From Mastigamoeba balamuthi (taxonomy: Eukaryota; Evosea; Mastigamoebida; Mastigamoebidae), in the NCBI GenBank assembly GCA_902651635.1, contig CACRSC010000011.1:521047-585046 (forward strand): a DNA stretch of 64,000 bases, given 5' to 3'. The position numbers were made by a program, and so were the translations under genes. The notes below the pieces were generated by a model. The model was not told the origin of the DNA. It saw only the letters and a list, made by a program, of their open reading frames with translations, and did no database searches. Below are positions 56,706 to 64,000 of this stretch, piece after piece (position 1 is the first letter of the stretch; every line of letters starts with the position of its first letter).

Positions 56706-56999
56706 CTGATATCACTGCTTACTACTGTGCACAGATGATCCTGATACTGCATTTTCCACTGACACGGTGCCTGGGGCAGCCCTAGTACTGCATGGGTAGT
56801 CCCTTGGCACAGTTTCGGGCCCTTCAGTGCTGTAACAACCGTACCTATCTCTGCCAGTGCAGGCAGTTGACTCCAGTTGATAGTGAATGACGTCTCGATG
56901 GCAGACTGAATTTTTCAGGTCCTCTCTTGGAGGTGATTTACTGGGCTTGCCATCAGTCTGAAGCAGAGAAATTGATTCAACGTTCAGAAAGTCTCAGTT

Positions 57000-57307
57000 G
57001 GTGTTCTTCCAATCCCGAGCATGTAGATCACCTCACTTGTGTCGTTAGCCATGCCGTCTGTCAGTAGGATGGTGACTGTCTTGACCATGAGATGTCCCAC
57101 CTGGTACTGATGGAGCCGTCATCATTGTAAGTACTTTTCCACAACAGTGATGCTCTCGCCTGTGTGGGCTTTCTTTGCGGCGGAAAGATTGTCGTAGCAC
57201 TCAGGGATTGGCGGCAAATCAAGTAGACCCTTCCGTGTGCACAGACCGCTGCTTTTCTTGATATCTGCGATCGGCGGGTACAGACATCTGGTGTGTGTGT
57301 CTACCAC
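57000..57307 (-). other. Possible exons of an unrecognised minus-strand gene
   Basis: An ATG at 57307 opens 61 codons (MVDTHTRCLYPPIADIKKSS...). Downstream, another frame reads QYQVGHLMVKTVTILLTDGM and on to a TGA near 57000; TVTILLTDGMANDTSE faintly recalls a vWA-type strand and loop. A short intron with acceptor CCATCAG could link them, but the donor is unclear. It may be a gene fragment. Confidence 0.25.
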
Positions 57308-57932
57308 TTCGTTTGCGAAGAAAAATCAGACCGGATACAATCGGCATAATTCACTCAACAGTTGGAAAATGCAGCAATCCAAACTGTTGATCAATGCATT
57401 AAAAAAGGAAAATACGACGCTCTGCCAGTTTTCAACCCCCGAAAGAGGTAAGTGGCGCGGAACAGTCACATTCGCCCCTGTGGAAGCGCAGTATTTGCCC
57501 GTTATCAACTTTGATGAGGAGCCGCTGCTGTCCGAAGGTGACACGGTGACCAACGAATGACACATGCACTTCCCGCTACCCCATATAGATTTTTCACATC
57601 GAGGGCCCGTTGTGCACACATGCGACATAGGGCACTCAACGAGATTTTTTTTTACATTGCGCACAACGACTTTGCATCGCCTTGCAGAAAGGCGACCAAA
57701 CTGAAATCCGGCTGATGCACTGCGGTGCACCAGCTCTACGGGGGGAAGTCATTGTTGGGCAGAGCTCTCCTCGGGCAACCGTTTGCGCCCCAAACGCAGG
57801 GTTGCTCCCCGTTTTTCGAGTTTTTCTGGTGCGTTTTCCCGGTCAACTACACTCAGGTCTTTCTCAACAACTTCCCCTCGAGCAGTTAAACTGCCAGTCG
57901 CACAGCTGCGGCGGACAGCCACCGGCCCCTGC
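57308..57932. other. Intergenic with one small ORF
   Basis: An ATG at 57369 opens a 63-codon plus-strand frame (MQQSKLLINALKKENTTLCQ...). Composition is plausible but no family or splice context supports it. The rest is AT-rich flank of the next gene. Confidence 0.3.
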
Positions 57933-59247
57933 ATGACGGAGCTCCTGTCCCCGACCACGTCGGTGGAGTACATGGAGGCCGTGCTCTCTCAGCAGCGACA
58001 GGTGGCGTTTATGCGCCGGTGTCTCATTTTTCGCTCCTTTCTGAGTCCCTCCTTTCTGCTGTGCCTCCAGGAGCCTCACGACGGCCCGGCGGTCGTGCTG
58101 TCGTTCGCAGAGATAACCTACAACGACAACACAAGGCTGGTACCCGCGGTGTCCCCCCTGGCCCGGCGGTGTCTGGCGGCGCCCCTCACTGCTGCGCCGC
58201 CATCAGATGTGCCTCTCAATCCCCGCGCCGTGGAGAGAGTCGCGATCGCTCTCGGCCAAGGAAGTATGTGCCGCGGGCACCGCCGCGGCGCTCTACCACT
58301 ACAAGACGCTCGAGAGTGCGGCGTCATCGCCCCATATCCCCCCGGGGCCCCCCTCTGACTCTTCCCGTGCGGGTGCTGCGGCGCAAACAACAGAGGTGGC
58401 CTGCGAGAGTTGCCCAGATATACTCGGCATCGACTACCTCGCCGAGGTTCTCCCGGAGGCGATGCACAGGCCGAAGCCGGCCGAGGCCCCCGAGCGGTAC
58501 CAGTTCGCCGTTCGGCTGCTGTGCCGGTGAGTCACCGCCCCATAACGTCTCTTTCACTGCTTGGGGGGACCGAACATCACGAACAACAATTTCAAACTGC
58601 CTCACCCCTCCACCCCTTCCCTTCCTCCCCCCTCCCCCCGCAGACACACCGACGAGCGGAACCTGGTCCTGATGACACAGCTGGCGGGCACGGTGCTCAT
58701 GAGCCCTCAGCTGTCGGTGTCGTCCCGCAAGAGGAGGCACCGCAAGAACGCCAAGGCGATCGCCGCGGACCAGCCCGTGACAACAGCGCCGGCCAACTCG
58801 CTGCCGCCCGCCCCGCACCCGCAGTCGTTCCTCGAGTTCCTCCGCGGCTCGTCCGAGGTGCCTGTGCCCCCTCTCGAGTCGCTGCTGTACAGCCGCCGGG
58901 CGTCGCCCGCCGCTGCCGCCCCGCAGAGGCGCGTGACCGTCGAGGTGCGCGTGTGGCTCTCGCTGATGAGCTACGCCGAGACGTGCCACCACGTCAACGA
59001 GCTCTGCGCGCTGCTGGCGACGTTCAAGGGTAGGATCCAGGGCAACTGCTGCATACTCCCGGGTGCGTGAGAGACCCCCTCTGGCCCTCGGCTGACCGTG
59101 GGCCCCTGCGCAGGCAACGTGGTCGTGGCCATCACGGTCTACGACTGCCCAGAGGCTGCGGTTCAGGGGGCGGCGATGCGAGACGGCTACTGCGTACTGC
59201 GCGGGCTCAGATACCAGGTTTTGTCGGCGACCTACACTCAGGTGTAG
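57933..59247 (+). CDS. Unrecognised protein, about four exons
   Basis: Starts MTELLSPTTSVEYMEAVLSQ. Frame continues through EPHDGPAVVLSFAEITYNDN. A splice (donor GGCTG|GTACCC near 58139, acceptor near 58206) leads to MCLSIPAPWRESRSLSAKEV and an Ala/Ser-rich segment, then DYLAEVLPEAMHRPKPAEAP and YQFAVRLLCR. An intron near 58528-58643 follows, then HTDERNLVLMTQLAGTVLMS, a basic patch (SSRKRRHRKNAK) that could be a nuclear signal, and a Pro-rich stretch. A folded region VTVEVRVWLSLMSYAETCHH and a last exon ending RYQVLSATYTQV complete it. The alternation of ordered segments suggests a divergent regulator, but I recognise no domain. Without the first intron, 17 hydrophobic residues (CLIFRSFLSPSFLLCLQ) are included; whether they are spliced out is unclear. 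Confidence 0.55.
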
Positions 59248-59627
59248 CTCACGTCAGGGTGGACTCTGTCCTACGGACTAAGGGAGCGCTTCAGCGGGTA
59301 AAGCGGGAGGGAGGTAGCATGCGAAGCGGAAAAGCCACGAGAAACAAATTACTCATAAAACGAATTGTCCGCGGAACGTTTGTGCTATCTCTCGCCCAGT
59401 GAACCCGCCCGCCCTGCGAGCGTCGGAGCAAGTTCTACTCGAGGAATCCCGAGTCCGCAGATGACCGCGGCTTCGGAGTGCGGCGAGGATGCGGCGGTGT
59501 CGCCAGAGTGCGATAGGCAAAAATAGCAGATCGAGAGGGTACCTTCTATACCCCAAAGGCACAGTGAAAAGCAAGACCATTAAATCCCTCAGCCTCCCTG
59601 GTCCTTTTGCATTATCTTTCTGGACCC
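59248..59627. other. Intergenic upstream of the receptor kinase-cyclase gene
   Basis: About 0.38 kb with no supported gene. The sequence just before the start codon (ATTAAATCCCTC...TTTGCATTATC) is AT-richer and may hold the promoter. Confidence 0.4.
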
Positions 59628-62600
59628 ATGAAGAGCATGTGGCTCTGCAGCCCCCTCGTCGTTCTCCTCGCACTCCTCGCCCCCCAACTCGCCCGTGGTG
59701 CTGCGGCGGCCTCGAGCTTGCTGCTGGGCAGGGAACGGGCCGCGAGGGACGCCGGCAGCGTCGTGACCCTGGGGTGGACCTACGAGGGAACGGGCACGCT
59801 GTGCACCGACATTGCAGCCCTCGCCCGCGACTACTGGACCGCCGGGACCCTTCAAGTCGTGCGAGCCACACACCCCCAGCAGCTTTCCCGCCCGTCGCCC
59901 GCCCAGCGTCCGCCGTGGAAAGGCTAAAACGCGACGCGGAATGCGAGTGAACGGAGACTTGAAGGAGTCTCCCTCCGGCGGTGGAGGAAGCCCAAGCCCA
60001 CGGCTAAAATTAGAGCGCAAGAATTGTGAAACACCGGGTTTTTCCTCTGACGCTCAGACCGGCACCTGGCAGACGTGCCGGTCGAGAGCCGATTGGTGGC
60101 AGAAGGACTTCGTCCAGGGCGCCTCCAACCGCTCGGGCCCCGACGTGCTCGTGTGGGACCAGCAGTGGACTCCCTATGTGGTCAACAACAAACTGACCTC
60201 TCAGGTAATGGCAGGGCTTCCCTCCTCGCCTTCGCGCAGTCGCACCTGACAGTCATCTCTTGCCGCAGATCACGGTGCCCAGCGACATTATGGCGGCGAC
60301 GTACTACGGGATGACGCCGGAGGCTCAGCGCAGGAACCAGCGGAACACGTCGAGCCACAGCTCCAAGCGGCAGTGGTCAGGGAAGAACAGCCAGGTCTAC
60401 GGGTTTCCACTGGTGGGAGACATGCTCGTGCTCGTCTACCGCAAAGACCTCACCGCCAATGCCTCCAAGTACTCTCTGTCTTCGTGGTGCGCCGTCTCCG
60501 TCACTGTGTGACCCTATCGCTGACAAACGAGGGACAGGAGCGGCATTGCGGCAGCGTCGAGAGAGCTGTCCAGGCTCTACGGGATAGGCTTCACTACCTC
60601 CTGGTGCAAGCACGCGGCTTGCTACGACGACCTTGCCGCTGGTTCGTCGTGCAAAACGGCAGTGGCATTGCCTAACAGTCCCATAGTGATCGCGCAGATC
60701 GTCAATGGCGCTGTGGGCAGACCACTGTGGAACAGAACAACATTTCAAGTCAACGGAACTCTTGACAGCAACTGGACCTCTTCCGCACTACAACTCGCTC
60801 AAGTCCTCTATTCCACAACGAGCCATCCAGACGAGACAATGCAGAGTGCCTACAGACGTCTCTGTGATGGCTCTGCCGCCATTGGTGTCACCTGGGCGTC
60901 GCTGTGGAACAACGACAGCGACACGACTCGGTGCCAGTATATTAGGAAGCTCGGCTTCGCGAGCGTACCTGGGCAGACAGCCAGGACACAGACCTCCATG
61001 TTGGCGGGCTACGGAATCGGTGTGAACACTGCCAGCAAGAACTCGCTGGCCCTGGACTTTGTCAACTGGCTGTCTGGGCAGACGGTTGGCCTGGGGGACT
61101 CCCCGCAGCTGCTTTGGGCACAGAAGGGCGCCTTCTCGCCGAGCAAGACTGCAATGGCCAAGGTTGCCACGCTTTCAGCATCGCGGATGGTGTTCTTCAA
61201 CAACTTCGGCAAGGCAAGCGACCTTCTGTGGAGGTGAGTGCAGGTCGGGAGAGCGCGGCCCATGTTCTAACCACCGAAATGATTAGGATCCCGGAGAACG
61301 AGCAGCTCGTTCAAATTCAGATGCCCTTCTTGATTTCAGCCATCCAAGGGACAAGGGACATTCCCTCCGCGCTGCGGGCGGCAGCCATTGCTGCCCAGGA
61401 GCTCATAGAGGATGCGTACCCGTGCGGCCCTCAAGCCACAGGGAACGGCACTGTGTGCGTCCCCAAGAACAGGAGGACGCACTCCTCGTCGGATAGCACG
61501 TCTCCCATCGCTACCGGACAGAATGGAGGCGCCGGCGTCACTCCGGTTATCGCCGGGGTGGCTGGCGGGTGCGGCGCCATTATGTGCGCCCTCGGCGTCG
61601 CGTTCCTCGCGTGGTACATCCCACACAAGCGCAAGATGCTGCAGCTCCGCGACGACATGGAGTTCGGCCTCAAGGCGTTCTACGTGGACCCCTGCGACAT
61701 TCAGCTCGGCCCGCTTCTGGGAAGTGGGGCGTTCGCTGAGGTCTTTTGGTGCGTTCTGTTCTTATTGACCGCGCCGAAACTTAACAGTCCCCTTCTCCTC
61801 CCTTCCTCCAGGGGCAACTGGAGAGGAACAAACGTCGCTGTGAAGAAGGTCCGCAAGAGCAGAATGTCAGACGACCAGATGCTGCAGTTCGAGAAGGAGG
61901 TTGACATAATGCGCCTACTGAGGCACCCGAACATCGGTGCGCTGCTACTTTAGCTCTGGCTCCCGCTTATGTCCACTCCTATGCAGTTCTGTGGCTTGGG
62001 TACGGAAAGACAGAGGAACACGCCATCATGGTTACCGAGTACATGGCCAACGGTTCTCTAGCGTCTGTACTGGAGAACAAGGCCATGAACCTGCCCCTGG
62101 AGATGAAGATGAACATCCTACTGGACATAGCCAAGGGAATGAACTTCCTACACACGTTCAAGCCCCCAATTCTGCACCGCGACCTTAAGAGCCACAACGT
62201 GTTGCTGGACGCAAAGATGAATTGCAAGGTTGGTCATTTTGGAGCCTTGCAGTCACGTTCTGACCAACGAGCAGGTTAGTGACTTTGGACTGACCATTCT
62301 GCGCAAGCCAAATGTGAAGAGCACGACGAGCCAAGGGTCGTCGTCCTCTGAGGAAGGAGCAATCGGGACTCCGTTCTGGACCGCGCCTGAGGTTCTGAAT
62401 GGCGAGGCCTTCGAGGCCCCTGCGGATGTATTCTCGTTCGGCATCGTTCTGTGGGAGGTGCTCACCAGGAAGCTGCCATATGAGGACCTCAACCCGCACC
62501 ACGTCGTCCTCAAGGTCACCACCGAGGGCATGCGACCCGCTATCCCCGAGGACGCTCCCCAGCCCATCGCCGAGCTTATGAAAAAGTGTTGGGGCCAGGA

Positions 62601-64000
62601 CCCGAGGTGCGTCAGCCATAACCTTGCTCATAGCGTCTAATTCGGGTGTCTGTCCCCAGCACGAGGCCGACATTCGGGGATATTCTCGACCTGTGGCCCA
62701 GCCTCCTGGATCTTCTCTCAGACGAGTTCAAGGCACGAGGTCTTTGCGGACAAGACGGAGTCGCTGACATCTCCTGAGCAGAAGGAGGGTTCGTTCTCGC
62801 AGGTGGCACCTCCGACTGGGAAGGTCACTCTTGTGTTCACCGACATCCAGGGATCCACCTCCTTGTGGGAGTGGAACTCTGACATAATGTGCGATTCGCC
62901 TTGTCTGAATTGTCCTCTCTGACGGCGACTTGAACAGGAAGGCGAGCCTGGAGCTGCACAATAACGTGATGAGGAAGACGTACATGGACTTCCAGGGCTA
63001 CGAGGTCAAGACAGAGGGCGACGCCTTCATGATTGCCTTTGGCGAACCCGCCAACGCTATCAAGTTCTGTGCAGAGGCCCAGACTCGCCTTTTGATGGCG
63101 GCGTGGGACCCTGTCCTTGTCGAGAACCGTGTCTGCGCAAAGGAATACGATGGTACGAAGTGGACGTTACTGGCGCTTGATAGCTCACACGCATTGCAGA
63201 TGCAGGGAGATTGGTTCAGTGCGGTCTGCGTGTTCGCATGGGCGTCCACACTGGGACTCCTAGCTGTGCTATAGACCCCGTCGCATGCAGGATGGACTAC
63301 CACGGGCCGGACGCCAACAAGGCTGCCCGTATCTCGTCCGTCGCACTGGGCGGCATGATAACGCTTAGCAACGAGACGTTTCAGGAGTTGTCCGACAACG
63401 AGGACCTGCGCGACTTTGGCGTCTTCTCAGAGATCGGTACGATGACGCTCAAGGGCATCGCGACGCCAGAGACCATCTACCAGTTCGTACCCGAGAAGAT
63501 CAAGGCCCGCACATTCCAGGACTCGGGGACAATGTCGGGTACCCCTCACGTGACGAAGCTCGTCGCCCCGGGAGAGCTCGACTTTGCTGTGCGTTCATTT
63601 CCCATCAGCGAATCCGAGCGCCAGGGGCCTCACTGGCACACACAGGGGACGTGCGATCTGACTGCGACGGAGCGCGATAGGGAGAGCGCGATGCCCTCGT
63701 GGTTGGTGCCCTTCTCGGAGATTGAGGTGGACCGGACCAGGAAGATGGGCTTCGGGAACTTTGGGGAGGTGTTCCTCGGGTACGAGCATAAAAGCCACTC
63801 GCACGATGCGATCAGTATCATCGCTAACAGTGCCATCAATCCATTGGAATTGCAGCAAGTGGCGCCACCAGGAGGTCGCCGTGAAGTTCTTCCTGAACCA
63901 GAGGATCGACCAAAGCAAGGTCGCTGACTTCCGCATGCAGCTCAGGGAAATCGCCGTGCTCGGCAGTCTGCGCCACCCCAACATTCTCCTCTTCGTTCGT
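59628..64000 (+). CDS. Receptor kinase - nucleotide cyclase - kinase fusion (runs off the window)
   Basis: Starts MKSMWLCSPLVVLLALLAPQ, a signal peptide. The spliced ectodomain resembles bacterial extracellular solute-binding proteins (VYGFPLVGDMLVLVYRKDL, N-glycosylation sites). One span follows (VIAGVAGGCGAIMCALGVAF). Kinase 1 has GSGAFAEV, VAVKK, HRDLKSHNVLLD, VSDFGLT and GTPFWTAPEVL, so it looks active. A class III cyclase domain follows: FTDIQGST, YEVKTEGDAFMIAFG, MGVHTG, YHGPDANKAARIS. Its purine-selecting residues are Lys (VKTEGD) and Asp (MDYHG), the adenylyl-cyclase pair, although this architecture is often labelled guanylyl cyclase. A second kinase begins with MGFGNFGEVFLG and VAVKFFLNQR and is cut by the window end at NILLFV. 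Introns are about 50-120 nt; the one near 63157-63212 is roughly placed. Confidence 0.88.

Noticed and set aside
60380-60520. Possible CRISPR or tandem array in the window
   Set aside because: I looked for regularly spaced repeats across the window. Only simple coding repeats (CAG, GGCTGG) and a CT microsatellite are present.

Overview
The window is nuclear DNA of a GC-rich, intron-bearing protist. Nearly every gene is spliced. Most introns run about 45 to 110 nt with GT-AG ends, often with GTGCGC or GTGAGT donors, and a few reach 200-400 nt. The gene content (a receptor kinase fused to a nucleotide cyclase, RhoGEF and F-BAR RhoGAP proteins, calponin-homology proteins, TPR-CHAT, a short transgelin-like protein, actin) suits a free-living amoeboid organism. 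An amoebozoan is my best guess, but this is inference from content, not from a marker tree. N-runs at 33173 and 55427-55620 show a draft assembly.

0-7 kb: a seven-LCCL-repeat protein ending in a CaaX box (minus) stands head to head with a predicted N-myristoylated TPR-CHAT protein (plus). 7-16 kb: an unknown gene, SNU13, a tristetraprolin-like CCCH protein and a CDP-alcohol phosphotransferase. 15.5-18.7 kb: a Lys-rich disordered ORF and a prominin-like five-membrane-span gene made of small exons and tiny introns. 18.9-28 kb: an F-BAR/RhoGAP gene, a DUF5662-like gene and a CH-CH-RGS-DH-PH RhoGEF. 28-34 kb: a Cys-rich one-span protein, a transgelin-like protein, a ZIP transporter cut off at an N, and an unknown gene cut off at the same N. 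34.7-41 kb: a PP2A/4/6-type phosphatase, a PARP with Cys-rich repeats, and a GPI-anchored tandem MRH lectin-like protein.

42.2-49.3 kb: a seven-exon CAD-type pyrimidine enzyme of about 2179 residues. Its glutaminase and carbamoyl-phosphate synthetase parts look intact. Its dihydroorotase domain has lost the metal site, and its aspartate transcarbamylase domain has lost the aspartate-side residues. 49.4-50.3 kb is an intronless gene resembling uncharacterised giant-virus proteins. 50.4-51.6 kb is a multispan membrane protein. 52.46-54.53 kb is a roughly 2.07 kb AT-rich DNA transposon with inverted repeats and a spliced transposase. 55.1-55.9 kb is an actin gene broken by an assembly gap. 56.3-56.7 kb is a 0.38 kb MITE-like element. 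57.9-59.2 kb is an unknown gene. From 59.6 kb to the end runs a receptor with a solute-binding-like ectodomain, kinase, adenylyl-type cyclase and a second kinase that leaves the window.

The most interesting points are the lipid-tethered LCCL / TPR-CHAT divergent pair, which could be a sensor-effector module, and the CAD protein with two degenerate catalytic domains.
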